DNA of 64,000 nt from Streptomyces sp. NRRL F-2664 (GCF_000719345.1 NZ_JOFX01000007.1:147075-211074), one strand, 5' to 3'; numbered from the stretch's first letter, positions 52,411 through 61,933 are shown. The notes: generated by a model not told the origin, from the letters alone. Numbers and translations: made by a program.

Positions 52411-53175
52411 TCAGTGCTGGTACGCGGCGAGCGAGATGCCGACGTAGTGGGCGACGAAGGCCGCGAGGGTCAGGGAGTGGAAGACCTCGTGGAAGCCGAA
52501 GAAGCGGGGGGAGGGGTTGGGCCGCTTCATGCCGTAGATGACGCCGCCGGCGCTGTAGAGGAGACCGCCGACGATCACCAGGACCAGGACGGCGATGCCG
52601 CCGGTGCGCAGGAAGTCGGGGAGGAAGAAGACGGCCGCCCACCCCATGGCGATGTAGCAGGGGGTGTACAGCCAGCGCGGGGCGCCGACCCAGAAGACGC
52701 GGAAGGCGATGCCGGCGGCGGCGGCGATCCACACCGCCCACAGCAGGGTCCGGCCGGTCGACGGCGGCAGCAGCAGCACGGTCAGCGGGGTGTAGGTGCC
52801 CGCGATGATCAGGAAGATGTTGGCGTGGTCGAGCCGCCGCAGGACGGCTTCGCCGCGCGGTCCCCAGGTGCCGCGGTGGTAGACCGCGCTCACGCCGAAG
52901 AGCAGGCAGGCGGTGAGGATGTAGATCCCGCAGGCGACGCGGGCGCGCGTCGAGTCGGTGAAGGCCATGAGGGCCAGGCCCGCGACGATCACGGCGGGGA
53001 ACATCCCCAAATGCAGCCAGCCGCGCAGCAGCGGCTTGGCCTCGATGGCGGACTCGACGGCCTCTGCGGCCTCGATGACGGGGGAGGCCCCGGAGGCCGG
53101 TGCGGCAGCGGCCTCGGAGGCCGGGACGGCGGCGTCGGTGGCCGGGACGGCGGCGTCAGAAGTCATGCGCGCCAT
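52411..53175 (-). CDS. trhA: TrhA/hemolysin III family membrane protein
   Basis: 254 residues (ATG 53175; ATG 53166 gives 251). A low-complexity Ala/Pro/Ser N-terminus of about 45 residues is followed by seven TM helices. Conserved zinc-site residues of the PAQR/HlyIII family are present: SAVYHRG, LDHANIFLIIAGTYTP, and HEVFHSLTLAAFVAHY. Bacterial members influence membrane homeostasis; true haemolysis is doubtful. A perfect palindrome (53179-53196) sits 3 nt before the start. Confidence 0.9.
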   Translation of the reverse strand: MARMTSDAAVPATDAAVPASEAAAAPASGASPVIEAAEAVESAIEAKPLLRGWLHLGMFPAVIVAGLALMAFTDSTRARVACGIYILTACLLFGVSAVYHRGTWGPRGEAVLRRLDHANIFLIIAGTYTPLTVLLLPPSTGRTLLWAVWIAAAAGIAFRVFWVGAPRWLYTPCYIAMGWAAVFFLPDFLRTGGIAVLVLVIVGGLLYSAGGVIYGMKRPNPSPRFFGFHEVFHSLTLAAFVAHYVGISLAAYQH

Positions 53176-53178
53176 GCT

Positions 53179-53196
53179 ACCTACGGGTCCGTAGGT
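53179..53196. promoter_or_regulatory. Perfect 8-2-8 palindrome at the trhA start
   Basis: ACCTACGG-GT-CCGTAGGT, immediately upstream of the trhA ATG and in the 211-nt space shared with pckG. It may be a repressor operator or an RNA hairpin at the 5' end. A second palindrome, CTCACGTGAG, lies at 53240-53249. Confidence 0.5.
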
Positions 53197-53386
53197 TCCG
53201 GCTGATCGCCTTTACGGAAGATTGACGGACGTGGCAATGCTCACGTGAGAGGCCCTCTGGACATATGCGCACATCCACCGGATGATCAGATGAGTGCGGT
53301 CGACACCGGATGAGCGGAGCGCGAAGCGTCCGGGTCGCAGCCCCCACGGGGCCAACACCAAACAAACCCCTCAACAAGGAGCAATC

Positions 53387-55210
53387 GTGGCGCGCGAGAA
53401 CGCGGCTCCCACCATCCCGACGACCCACCAGGAGCTGATCTCCTGGGTGGACGAGATCGCAGCCCTCACCCAGCCGGACCGCGTCGTCTGGTGCGACGGC
53501 TCCGAGGGCGAGTACGAGCGCCTGTGCGAGGAGCTCGTCGCCAAGGGAACGTTCAAGAAGCTCGACGAGACGAAGCGCCCGAACTCCTACTACGCCGCCT
53601 CCGACCCCTCCGACGTCGCGCGCGTCGAGGACCGCACCTTCATCTGCTCCGAGAAGGAGGAGGACGCGGGCCCGACCAACCACTGGAAGGCCCCCGCGGA
53701 GATGAAGGACATCTTCGCCGGCGAGAAGGGCATCTTCCGCGGCTCCATGAAGGGCCGGACGATGTACGTCGTCCCGTTCTGCATGGGCCCCCTCGGCTCC
53801 GAGCTCTCCGCGATCGGCGTCGAGATCACCGACTCCGCCTACGTCGCCGTCGCCATGCGCACCATGACCCGCATGGGCAAGCCCGTCCTCGACGAGCTCG
53901 GCACCGACGGGTTCTTCGTCAAGGCCGTCCACACCCTCGGTGCTCCGCTCGCCGAGGGCCAGACCGACGTGCCGTGGCCCTGCAACACCACCAAGTACAT
54001 CTCGCACTTCCCCGAGACCCGCGAGATCTGGTCCTTCGGCTCCGGCTACGGCGGCAACGCCCTGCTCGGCAAGAAGTGCTACGCCCTGCGCATCGCGTCG
54101 GTCATGGCCCGCGACGAGGGCTGGCTCGCCGAGCACATGCTCATCCTCAAGCTCACCCCGCCGCAGGGCGAGTCGAAGTACATCGCCGCCGCGTTCCCGA
54201 GCGCCTGCGGCAAGACGAACCTGGCCATGCTGGAGCCCACGATCCCCGGCTGGACGGTCGAGACCGTCGGCGACGACATCGCCTGGATGCGCTTCGGCGA
54301 GGACGGCCGCCTGTACGCGATCAACCCCGAGGCCGGCTTCTTCGGCGTCGCACCCGGCACCGGCGAGCACACCAACGCCAACGCCATGAAGACGATGTAC
54401 GCGAACACCGTCTTCACCAACGTCGCGCTCACCCCGGACGGCTCCGACGTCTGGTGGGAGGGCATGACCGAAGAGGCCCCCGCCCACCTCATCGACTGGA
54501 AGGGCAACGCCTGGACCCCGGAGTCCGGGACCCCGGCCGCCCACCCCAACGCCCGCTTCGCCGTCCCGGCCTCACAGTGCCCGACGATCGCCCCCGAGTG
54601 GGAGGACCCCAAGGGCGTCCCGATCTCCGCGATCCTCTTCGGCGGCCGCCGCGCCTCCGCCGTGCCGCTGGTCACCGAGTCCTTCGACTGGAACCACGGC
54701 GTCTTCATCGGCTCCAACATCGCCTCCGAGAAGACCGCCGCCGCCGAGGGCAAGGTCGGCGAGCTGCGCCGCGACCCCTTCGCCATGCTGCCGTTCTGCG
54801 GCTACAACATGGGCGACTACATGGCCCACTGGGTCAAGGTCGGCGCCTCCGCGGACGCCGCGAAGCTCCCGAAGATCTACTACGTCAACTGGTTCCGCAA
54901 GAACGACGCGGGCAAGTTCGTGTGGCCCGGCTTCGGCGAGAACAGCCGCGTCCTGAAGTGGATCGTCGGCCGCCTCGACGGCACCGCCGAAGGCGTCGAG
55001 ACCCCCATCGGCATCCTGCCGACCAAGGACTCCCTCGACCTCGACGGCCTCGACCTGCCGGCCGAGGACCTCGACTTCCTCCTCACCGTCGACAAGGAGG
55101 TCTGGCGCGAGGAGGCCGCCCTGGTCCCCGAGCACCTCAACACCTACGGCGACCACACTCCCAAGGAGCTGTGGGAGCAGTACCACGCCCTCGTGGAGCG
55201 CCTGGGCTGA
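53387..55210 (+). CDS. pckG: Phosphoenolpyruvate carboxykinase (GTP)
   Basis: 607 residues from GTG 53387 (AAGGAG upstream). GTP-type PEPCK motifs: kinase-1 loop FPSACGKTN with the hyper-reactive Cys, kinase-2 [13 protein letters not shown]-binding [18 protein letters not shown] and guanine-binding FPFCGYN-like [11 protein letters not shown]. It converts oxaloacetate and GTP to PEP, the entry to gluconeogenesis. Full length. Confidence 0.97.
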   Translation: MARENAAPTIPTTHQELISWVDEIAALTQPDRVVWCDGSEGEYERLCEELVAKGTFKKLDETKRPNSYYAASDPSDVARVEDRTFICSEKEEDAGPTNHWKAPAEMKDIFAGEKGIFRGSMKGRTMYVVPFCMGPLGSELSAIGVEITDSAYVAVAMRTMTRMGKPVLDELGTDGFFVKAVHTLGAPLAEGQTDVPWPCNTTKYISHFPETREIWSFGSGYGGNALLGKKCYALRIASVMARDEGWLAEHMLILKLTPPQGESKYIAAAFPSACGKTNLAMLEPTIPGWTVETVGDDIAWMRFGEDGRLYAINPEAGFFGVAPGTGEHTNANAMKTMYANTVFTNVALTPDGSDVWWEGMTEEAPAHLIDWKGNAWTPESGTPAAHPNARFAVPASQCPTIAPEWEDPKGVPISAILFGGRRASAVPLVTESFDWNHGVFIGSNIASEKTAAAEGKVGELRRDPFAMLPFCGYNMGDYMAHWVKVGASADAAKLPKIYYVNWFRKNDAGKFVWPGFGENSRVLKWIVGRLDGTAEGVETPIGILPTKDSLDLDGLDLPAEDLDFLLTVDKEVWREEAALVPEHLNTYGDHTPKELWEQYHALVERLG

Positions 55211-55218
55211 GCCGGGAC

Positions 55219-55270
55219 ACGCCCTGAAGAAGGGCACGCCCTCGCAGAAGGGCACGCCCTGAAGAAGGGC
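55219..55270. repeat. Three tandem 17-18-bp hairpin repeats after pckG
   Basis: Units at 55219-55235, 55236-55253 and 55254-55270 read ACGCCCTgaagAAGGGC, the middle one with a variant loop. Each can fold as a GCCCT/AGGGC mini-hairpin. They begin 8 nt after the pckG stop, with no gap between units. Confidence 0.85.
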
Positions 55271-55278
55271 CGATGAAC

Positions 55279-55336
55279 GTGGGAGCCCCCGACCAAGCGG
55301 CGTCCCACCGCTGTGGGAGCCCCCGACCAAGCGGCG
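55279..55336. repeat. Two 24-bp direct repeats, 34-bp period
   Basis: Identical 24-mers at 55279-55302 and 55313-55336 (GTGGGAGCCCCCGACCAAGC plus four more bases). The first is closed by TCCCAC, making a GTGGGA/TCCCAC hairpin. No coding function is apparent. Confidence 0.85.
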
Positions 55337-55361
55337 CCCACCGCAGCACCGACCCGCCCGG

Positions 55362-55976
55362 TCAGGAGCGTCCGCGCTCCTCCAGGTAGGTCGTGTGCGT
55401 CTGCTGACGGCGGGCCTCCACCTCGTGGAGGCCCGCCGTTACGCGTCGCGCCTCCTCCCGCAGCAACCCCAGCTGCCGCTCCAGGTGCCGCTCCGGCGAG
55501 TCACCGCCCGGCGCCATCCGGCTCCACCACCGCGTCCGGTGGTAGGCGTCCACGCTCTCCGGCACGTCCTGCCGCACCCCCCGGGACACCGCGTGCACCG
55601 CCTCCGGATCGGTGACCAGCACATCGGCCACCCACCCCGGCTCCAGCAGCGCCCCGTACAGCTCCAGCAGCTGTGCGAGCGCCTCACCGGGACCCGCCGG
55701 CACCTCCACCTCGGCCACGTACTCCCGCAGCCGCCGGAAGTCCTCGCGCAGCACGCCCAGTTCCTCCCGCGGATCGAACGCCGGAGGCGCCGTCCGCTCC
55801 GGCGGCGCGAGCAGCGCACCCGCCCCGTACAGTCCGGCCACCACCACCGGCCAGTACGCCCCGGCCGCCCCGGCCAGGGTGAGGGCCAGGCCGGCCACGC
55901 CGCAGGCGCAGCCGGCCAGGTTCTTCTTCGACTCCAGGTACCTCAGCACCCCGGCCGCGCGCCTACTGGTAGCCAC
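55362..55976 (-). CDS. Membrane protein at the end of the TelA-VWA operon
   Basis: 204 residues. Two adjacent TM helices near the N-terminus (about 20-37 and 41-58) and a cytoplasmic helical domain with charged coiled-coil segments (PREELGVLREDFRRLREYV; HLERQLGLLREEARRV). No known family, though the layout resembles small proteins often co-occurring with TelA. The start overlaps the VWA gene by 14 nt. Confidence 0.75.
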   Translation of the reverse strand: MATSRRAAGVLRYLESKKNLAGCACGVAGLALTLAGAAGAYWPVVVAGLYGAGALLAPPERTAPPAFDPREELGVLREDFRRLREYVAEVEVPAGPGEALAQLLELYGALLEPGWVADVLVTDPEAVHAVSRGVRQDVPESVDAYHRTRWWSRMAPGGDSPERHLERQLGLLREEARRVTAGLHEVEARRQQTHTTYLEERGRS

Positions 55977-57579
55977 GGATCTCCTCGAAGGCCCCGGCCA
56001 GCGAACCGTTCCCGCCAGTGGCGTCGAAGAGCCGCCCCCCGGTCAGTTCGGTGATGTGGGTGAGCTCCTTGCGGTCCGAGTCGCCGAACAGCACGGCGAA
56101 CACCGGCGTCCGCCGCTGCGCCTCGGGCAGCGCCGCGTAGAAGGAGTCGAAGTGCCCGGCCCCCACGCCCTCGGTGTTCTCGCCGTCCGTCATCAGCACG
56201 ATCGAGGTGAAGGCGTCCGCGCCGCCCTTGCCCAGCTGCTGGTACGCCGCCTCCAGGCTGCCGTAGACCGCCGTACCCCCCTCCGGCTCCAGCGCCTGCA
56301 CGTCCCGCCGGATCGCCTCCAGGGCCGGACCCGGATTGCCCGGCTCCACCACGTGCGTGTTCACCTCCTTCACCTTCGATCCGAACGGCAGCAGCGTGAC
56401 CTCCTCGCGGTCCCGGAAGCGCCGCCCGGTCCCCGAACTGCCACTGCCCGTCAGATCGGTCAGCGCCGACCGCAGCCGGCCGATACGGTCCTCGTCGCCC
56501 ATCGACCCTGAGGTGTCCAGCACGTACACCGTCCGCGACGGCCGGCGCAGCTCGTTCTCGTAACTGGCCAGCAGCCCGTCGGCCACCGACCGCGACCCCG
56601 GGAACGGCAGCTCGCGGCGCTTCTCCTGGTCCAGCCCGGCCGCCGGCGCCACCCCCGCCGCGACCGGGCGGCGCAGCGTCCGGTCGGTGATCGCCCGCTG
56701 CGCCTCGGCGCCCCGCAGGTAGTCCGTCAGCGCCCGCCCCGCGTCACGGGCCCCGGCCGGAGCCGACGTCAGCAGGGTCAGGGGATAGTGCGCCGTCACC
56801 ACGCCGTCGCGCGGCCGGACCACTGTCAGCGGCTCCCCGCCGCCCTTCGCGTCACGGTTCATGGACAGCAGCACCGACTCGTAGTTCACCAGCGCGTCCA
56901 CGTCCCCGCGCCTGCCGTACGCGGCCACCAGCCAGCCCGACGACCCCGACGTCAGCCTCTGCCCGGCGAAGAACTCCTTCAGCCGGGGCGCTGCCGCCCT
57001 CACGTCCGCGTCGCTCAGCGCCGCCTGCGCCCCCGACAGCCCCGACGCCACGGAGACCAGCGCGGAGAAACCGGAGTTGGACCGCACCGGGTCGGTCATC
57101 CCGTACGTCAGCCTCCCCGCGGTCACGGCCTCGTGCACCGCCGGCCAGGTGACCTCCCCGGGCTTCCAGCCGAGCCGGGCCATCGCCTGCGGCTTCACCC
57201 CCAGCGCGACCGGCGAGGACATCACCGGCGTCTCGCTGGACAGCTTCCCGGCGGCCTCGGGCCGCAGCCTCAGGTAGTCGTTGGAGGACAGCCAGATCGC
57301 GTCGTACTTGCCGTCGGCCTCCCCGGAGGCGACCTGGTCGGCGGCGTCCAACGTCCCCGACCAGGTGAGCTTCACCGTCACCCCGGTCGCCTTCCGGGCC
57401 TGTTCCAGCACCGGTTCCATGTCCGCGAGCTCGCTGGAGGCCAGCACCCGCAGCACGCCCTCCCGGTACGCCGTCTGCTCCGGCCCGGCCGTACCCCCTC
57501 CGGAGGTGCAGCCGCCCGCGCCCACGAGCGAGGCGAGGACCGCGGCGGCGATCCAGGCGCGGCCGGTGCGCCCCCTCAC
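55963..57579 (-). CDS. Lipoprotein with substrate-binding and von Willebrand A domains
   Basis: 538 residues. Lipoprotein signal: RTGR N-terminus, hydrophobic core and Cys24 in GAGGCTSGG. Residues 40-310 resemble a type 2 periplasmic binding protein (LRVLASSELADMEPVLEQA; DAIWLSSNDYLRL). Residues 340-538 are a VWA domain with a full MIDAS motif DTSGSMG and a later TDGEN. Binding-protein/VWA fusions occur with TelA-like proteins, and their function is not established. Its ATG overlaps the telA stop (57576-57579). Confidence 0.88.
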   Translation of the reverse strand: MRGRTGRAWIAAAVLASLVGAGGCTSGGGTAGPEQTAYREGVLRVLASSELADMEPVLEQARKATGVTVKLTWSGTLDAADQVASGEADGKYDAIWLSSNDYLRLRPEAAGKLSSETPVMSSPVALGVKPQAMARLGWKPGEVTWPAVHEAVTAGRLTYGMTDPVRSNSGFSALVSVASGLSGAQAALSDADVRAAAPRLKEFFAGQRLTSGSSGWLVAAYGRRGDVDALVNYESVLLSMNRDAKGGGEPLTVVRPRDGVVTAHYPLTLLTSAPAGARDAGRALTDYLRGAEAQRAITDRTLRRPVAAGVAPAAGLDQEKRRELPFPGSRSVADGLLASYENELRRPSRTVYVLDTSGSMGDEDRIGRLRSALTDLTGSGSSGTGRRFRDREEVTLLPFGSKVKEVNTHVVEPGNPGPALEAIRRDVQALEPEGGTAVYGSLEAAYQQLGKGGADAFTSIVLMTDGENTEGVGAGHFDSFYAALPEAQRRTPVFAVLFGDSDRKELTHITELTGGRLFDATGGNGSLAGAFEEIRGYQ

Positions 57580-58763
57580 AGGGCACCGCCCTCGGCCGCG
57601 TCCGCGGTCCGGGTCCGCGCCAGGTACGCCGACGCGTTCTGCAGCTCACCGGCGAGGGACTCCACCGTCGCGGCCATGTTCTGCGTCGCCTGCACCTTGA
57701 ACGTGTCGATCGCGTCCAGCGTCCGGTAGATCTGCGCGAAGGCCGTCCGCAGCGTCTCCGCGCCCACCGCCGGATCGGCCGCGATCCGCTGGATCTCGCC
57801 GCTCTGCGTCGACAGCATGTCCGCGTTGCCGCGGATCAGGTCCTCGGTGGTCCCCTTCAGGGCGCCCACCTGCTCCATCACCGTGCGCTGGCGGTCCAGG
57901 GCCGAGGCCAGCATCACCGCGATGCGCAGCGCCGAGACGGTGGTCGTCGCCGCCCGGTCCACGCCCTTGACCAGCTCGTCGTTGCTGCGCCGGACCACGT
58001 CCATCGCCAGGTAGCCCTGGGCGCAGACCGCCAGCTGCGTCAGCAGGTCCTGGTGCTTCTGGCGGACCGGGAAGAGCACGTCCGCGCGCAGCGCGTCCGC
58101 CGTCCGCGGATCGGTGCGCTCGGCCTCGGCGACCCGCTGCCCGACGGCGGCGTCCAGGGCCTCGGTGAGGACCGCGTACTCCTGGAGCCTGCCCATCGTC
58201 TCCCACAGCCGGGAGCGTTCGGTGTGCAGAGCCGCGTTGTCGCGGCGCAGCTCGTCCTGGCCGCTGCGCAGCGCACCCACGATCCTGTTCAAGGTGGCCT
58301 GCGAGGAGGCGTACTTCGCCACGTGGTCGCGGAACCTGTTGCCGCCGGGCAGCTTCGAGAGCAGCCTGCGGGCCCCCTTCGCGGGCGTGTCCCGCGGGTC
58401 GAGGTCCTCGACGGTGCGCCGCAGCTCGACCAGCGAGCCGGCCACACGCGCCTGGGCGTCGCCGCCTCCGTCGGAGCCGAGGGAGCGCACCGCCCGCTCC
58501 AGCATCCGGTTGGACTGCTGGGCGGAGCTGCGGATGTCGGCCGAGCCGAGCGCGGTGATCTCACCGATGCGCTGCGCGAACTCGGGGGAGCGGGCGTCGA
58601 TCCCGGCGAGCGAGTCGACGTACTCCCCGGCCCGGCGGGCCATCTCCTCGCGCACGCCGTCCTGGAGGGGTACGAGGCCGGCGGCCCGGTCCCTGCGGAC
58701 GGGCGCGACGGGCTCGGGAGCGCTGAGGACGAGCGGAGCGTCCTCGGGAGGTGTCAGTGTCAT
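57576..58763 (-). CDS. telA: TelA-like toxic anion resistance protein
   Basis: 395 residues with the TelA/KlaA layout: N-terminal extension with Pro/Ala, then a long helical bundle (GNRFRDHVAKYASSQATLNRIVGAL; HQDLLTQLAVCAQGYLAMDVVRRSNDELVKG, quoted in part). No membrane helix. TelA proteins were named for tellurite resistance on plasmids, but the chromosomal Streptomyces forms probably act in envelope stress or phage response. Second gene of a four-gene unit, 15 nt after the binding-protein-like gene. Confidence 0.87.
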   Translation of the reverse strand: MTLTPPEDAPLVLSAPEPVAPVRRDRAAGLVPLQDGVREEMARRAGEYVDSLAGIDARSPEFAQRIGEITALGSADIRSSAQQSNRMLERAVRSLGSDGGGDAQARVAGSLVELRRTVEDLDPRDTPAKGARRLLSKLPGGNRFRDHVAKYASSQATLNRIVGALRSGQDELRRDNAALHTERSRLWETMGRLQEYAVLTEALDAAVGQRVAEAERTDPRTADALRADVLFPVRQKHQDLLTQLAVCAQGYLAMDVVRRSNDELVKGVDRAATTTVSALRIAVMLASALDRQRTVMEQVGALKGTTEDLIRGNADMLSTQSGEIQRIAADPAVGAETLRTAFAQIYRTLDAIDTFKVQATQNMAATVESLAGELQNASAYLARTRTADAAEGGAL

Positions 58764-58778
58764 GGTGTGCGAGTCCCC

Positions 58779-59882
58779 CTAGCCCTTGGCGCGCTGCGCG
58801 AGCGCCATGAGGATCTTGACGGTGGGTGTGCCGACCTGCCGGATCCCGGTCAGTGCCGGGTTGAGGCGGTCGGCGTGCGGAGCGGTCGCGGCCGTGAACT
58901 CGGCCACCCCGTCCTGCGGCCGGAACCCCCGCAGCACGGCCAGCTCGCGCAGCTTCGGATCGGTGGCGAGGAGCGTGCCCAGCTCCCGCGCGTCCTCGCT
59001 GAGCGGGACGAAGGTGTGCGCCGTGTTGACGGTGGTGTCCGGGTAGAGCACCACCATCTCCCCGGGGTCCTGCTTCTGCAGCAGCAGCGAGGCCACCTGC
59101 GACTCGTAGACCAGGATCAGCGGTTCGCCGCTGCCGCTGATGAAGGCCCGGAAGGGGTCGTCGCTGCTCGTCTCCAGCGCGCCCTGGACGGAGATCAGCT
59201 TGCGCATCAGGGGTGCGGTGCGCTCGATGCCGGCGTCGTCGGAGACGACGGTGTTTGCGTTGGCGACGTTGGAGGCGGCGGCGAGGAAGAGCGCGCCGGA
59301 GTTGGAGGAGGCCGGGTCGGTGGTCTTGACGAACACCGTGCCGGTCAGCTCGGGATGGGCGGGGGCGCCGGGCAGCTGCTGCCAGGTGCGGTCCTCGGCG
59401 GCTGCCTTGAGGAAGGGGCCCATCAGCAGGGTGCCGGAGTTCTTCCCCGTCAGGGTGGCCAGGCCGCCCGCCGCCAGTACCCCCGCCGCGTTCGGGCGGG
59501 CGATCACGACGAGCGGGGAGTAGAAGGGCCTGGTCTCCTGGGCTCCCTTGAGTCCGACCGCCGCCGCGACCTCCTTGGCGGGTTCGCTGCTGCCGGGGAA
59601 GGCGAAGTCGAATTCCTTGAGGGCCATTTGGTCCATCGCCCAGGAGCCCGAGGTCTCCGTCTTGACGAGGTAGCCCTTGGCGGCAAGGGCTTTGACGACG
59701 TCCGGGTCGCGGAAGAACTCCGCCTTCTCGGATCCGATGACGCCACGCACGGTCTTCGTTGCCGTGGATTCTGGGTGATCCTGCCCCTGCAGTGCGACGT
59801 AGAGCACGCCACCGATCAGGAGGAGGCCCAGGACGATTCCTAGGATGCGTCTCACGGGTGCAGCGTGCTCACGGAAACCCAC
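58779..59882 (-). CDS. Membrane-anchored solute-binding-like protein
   Basis: 367 residues from GTG 59882; GTG 59855, just before the TM helix, is an alternative. One N-terminal TM anchor (ILGIVLGLLLIGGVLYVALQ) and an extracytoplasmic type 2 binding-protein fold (IGSEKAEFFRDPDVVKALAAKG; DFAFPGSSEPAKEVA; SGEPLILVYESQ). It is distantly similar in plan to the binding region of the VWA lipoprotein in the same operon, so two paralogous binding modules are co-expressed. No ABC permease or ATPase is linked. Confidence 0.75.
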   Translation of the reverse strand: MGFREHAAPVRRILGIVLGLLLIGGVLYVALQGQDHPESTATKTVRGVIGSEKAEFFRDPDVVKALAAKGYLVKTETSGSWAMDQMALKEFDFAFPGSSEPAKEVAAAVGLKGAQETRPFYSPLVVIARPNAAGVLAAGGLATLTGKNSGTLLMGPFLKAAAEDRTWQQLPGAPAHPELTGTVFVKTTDPASSNSGALFLAAASNVANANTVVSDDAGIERTAPLMRKLISVQGALETSSDDPFRAFISGSGEPLILVYESQVASLLLQKQDPGEMVVLYPDTTVNTAHTFVPLSEDARELGTLLATDPKLRELAVLRGFRPQDGVAEFTAATAPHADRLNPALTGIRQVGTPTVKILMALAQRAKG

Positions 59883-59993
59883 ATTCCGCGCCGTCTTGAG
59901 TGAACGGCAGGTGTCCAGGCGGTCCCACTTCGAAATGCTGTGTGAGTTCGCGGGTGCTGGTGGGCGGGGCGGCCGCCCGGGAGGATCGGGGGC

Positions 59994-60446
59994 ATGGGCG
60001 TGAGCGCGTTGAAGTGGCAGGGCTGGCTGGTCGGCCTGGTGGCGATCGCCGGTCTGCTGGTGTTCGCCCCGCTGGGCCTGTACGTGTGGGCGAGCGGCGG
60101 TGAACCGCAGGCGGAGCCGCCGCGGGCGGCGGTGGAGGACGTACGGGTCACCGGCTGCCGGGTGGACCCGGCCAGCCGGCGGGTGACGGCCGCGGTCGAG
60201 GCGACCGGGCGCGGCGAGGGCGTCGGCGCGTACGTGGTGACGGTGGAGTTCCGCGACCGGGCCGAGGCCGACCCGGGACGGCGCGCGGCGCAGGCGCTGG
60301 TGCGCATCCCGGGCGTGGCCCCGGCCGCGACCGAGTACGGGGAGGCCGTCGGGCCGGTGTGGCCGGTGGCGACGGTGCCCTGGTGCGGGGTCGCCGGCGC
60401 GGAGTTCACGCCGGCGGCCCCGACGCCCGGGGCCACGGCACCCTGA
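59994..60446 (+). CDS. Small membrane-anchored protein
   Basis: 150 residues from ATG 59994 (GAGGATCGGGGG upstream). An N-terminal TM helix (WLVGLVAIAGLLVFAPLGLYVW), then an extracytoplasmic beta-rich domain of about 90 residues (VEDVRVTGCRVDPASRRVTAAVEATG) with two Cys, and a Pro/Ala tail. Function unknown. Divergent from the TelA operon with 111 nt between. Confidence 0.7.
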   Translation: MGVSALKWQGWLVGLVAIAGLLVFAPLGLYVWASGGEPQAEPPRAAVEDVRVTGCRVDPASRRVTAAVEATGRGEGVGAYVVTVEFRDRAEADPGRRAAQALVRIPGVAPAATEYGEAVGPVWPVATVPWCGVAGAEFTPAAPTPGATAP

Positions 60447-60533
60447 CGGGCGGCGGACCCCGGCGGGTGGGGCTCGGGGGGCGGGTCAGGCCTGCCCGGC
60501 GGGCGAGGCGGGTGCCCGCTCAGGCGTGGGACG

Positions 60534-61184
60534 TCACCGCACCCTGACGACGACCGTGCTGCACACCTTGTCGGCGAAGGTCTGCTTCTTGGCGTCCCAC
60601 AGGGGCCACAGCCAGCCGAGGTAGCAGGCCATGCTGTCCAGGGCGTGCGCCAGCTTGCGGACGAAGGCCATGCCGAAGCCGAGCGTGGAGCCGTCGGCCT
60701 CGCGGTGCAGGCTGATGCCGACGATCTTCTTGCCCTGGGTCTGGCCGGTGGTGCCCTCCTTGTGGAGCTGGAAGAGGCCCATGCCGATGGCGTACAGGAA
60801 GCCGACGAGGCTGAACACGCCGGCGATCGAGTCGCCCGCCTCGTTGCCGGCGAACGCCGCGCCGAGGCCGATCAGCGCGTACATCGGACCGGCGATGATC
60901 AGCAGGTCGAGCAGGTACGCGCCCACGCGCAGACCCCAGTGGGCCAGCGGCGGCATCCCGCCCGGCATCCCCGGCATGCCCTGCATGCCGGGGGGCGGGT
61001 ACGCGCCGTAGTTCGCCGGCGGCGGAGTCTGCTGCGGGTAGCCGTACTGCGGGGCGGCGCCGGGCGCCGGCTGCTGCGGGTAGCCGTACTGCGGGGGGAC
61101 GCCCTGCGGGGCCTGCTGGCCGTAGCCGGGCTGGCCCTGCGGGGGCTGCTGGCCGTAGGGGTTGTTCGGATCGCCGAAGCTCAT
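60534..61184 (-). CDS. RDD family membrane protein
   Basis: 216 residues. The first 75 are a Gln/Pro/Gly/Tyr low-complexity segment with repeats of PQYGYPQQ. The RDD domain follows (LRVGAYLLDLLIIAGP with the Arg-Asp pair; GQTQGKKIVGISL; FVRKLAHALDS) with about three TM helices. RDD proteins are implicated in ion or solute transport. The repeats resemble those of Streptomyces proline-rich membrane proteins. Confidence 0.88.
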   Translation of the reverse strand: MSFGDPNNPYGQQPPQGQPGYGQQAPQGVPPQYGYPQQPAPGAAPQYGYPQQTPPPANYGAYPPPGMQGMPGMPGGMPPLAHWGLRVGAYLLDLLIIAGPMYALIGLGAAFAGNEAGDSIAGVFSLVGFLYAIGMGLFQLHKEGTTGQTQGKKIVGISLHREADGSTLGFGMAFVRKLAHALDSMACYLGWLWPLWDAKKQTFADKVCSTVVVRVR

Positions 61185-61375
61185 TGGCGCATCTCTCCAG
61201 GGGCTCGATCGGGGACGAAGCGGAGTGGAGGAGATGGTCCCTATGAGCGGCCTCCCCCGTGCTGCCGCGATGTTTCAGCCAACATCGTGTTCGGAGCACG
61301 GGGATCTGTCCAATTCATGGCCCCGCGGTCGACGGCAGGACGGTACCGGAAGGGCCGACCGCATCGGCCATGGCA

Positions 61376-61408
61376 CCCGGTCCGGAGCCTCCGCGGCCCC
61401 GGACCGGG
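61376..61408 (-). terminator. Terminator after the 61414-61824 gene
   Basis: Perfect 10-bp inverted repeat (61376-61385 with 61399-61408), 13-nt loop, 6 nt beyond the stop codon. Confidence 0.65.
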
Positions 61409-61413
61409 GCCGT

Positions 61414-61824
61414 CTAGTGGACGCCGGCCAGGTCCGGGGACTCCAGTGCGGCGGCATGCGCGTCCATGCGCTCGGCGGCGAGGATCGCGACGGTGGTGTC
61501 GGCGCGGGACGCGGCGACGAGGAGTGCACGGGCGGCGAGGTCGTGCGCGCGGCGGTGCAGCGCGGCGTCGTCCCCCGCGTCGGCCCCGGACACCCGGCCG
61601 GCCTGCGGCGCCCGGGCGGGCTGGGCTCCGCGCAGCCGGGCGACCTGGGCGGCGATCGCGTCGGCGGCCTCGTCGAGCCCCAGTTCGTCGGTGACGGCGA
61701 GCAGGGCTGCGAGGTGGCCGGCGAGCTGGATGTCCAGTGCTTCGGCGCGGCTGCGGTGGGGGTAGTCGACCGTGGCGCCGCCCATGCGCTGGACGACCGG
61801 CTTCGTGCGGATCGGCTCGTACAT
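61414..61824 (-). CDS. Hypothetical helical protein
   Basis: 136 residues from ATG 61824 with CAGGAGG upstream. Ala-rich and mostly helical (AEALDIQLAGHLAALLAVTDELG; HRRAHDLAARALLVAASRAD), with no membrane helix or known motif. The upstream region (61855-61885) is unusually AT-rich for this window and probably holds its promoter. Confidence 0.65.
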   Translation of the reverse strand: MYEPIRTKPVVQRMGGATVDYPHRSRAEALDIQLAGHLAALLAVTDELGLDEAADAIAAQVARLRGAQPARAPQAGRVSGADAGDDAALHRRAHDLAARALLVAASRADTTVAILAAERMDAHAAALESPDLAGVH

Positions 61825-61933
61825 GAGGAGGCCTCCTGCGTGGTCAGGAGACCATCCTACATTGGATTGGTTCTAAAGTTGAGCTGGATCCTGATGTTGG
61901 CCGGTGTGTGTGCCCGTGGCGCGATCGGTGCGC

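Noticed and set aside
55219..55336. CRISPR array
   Set aside because: Units abut or have 10-bp gaps, so there are no spacers of CRISPR length, and no cas genes occur in the window.
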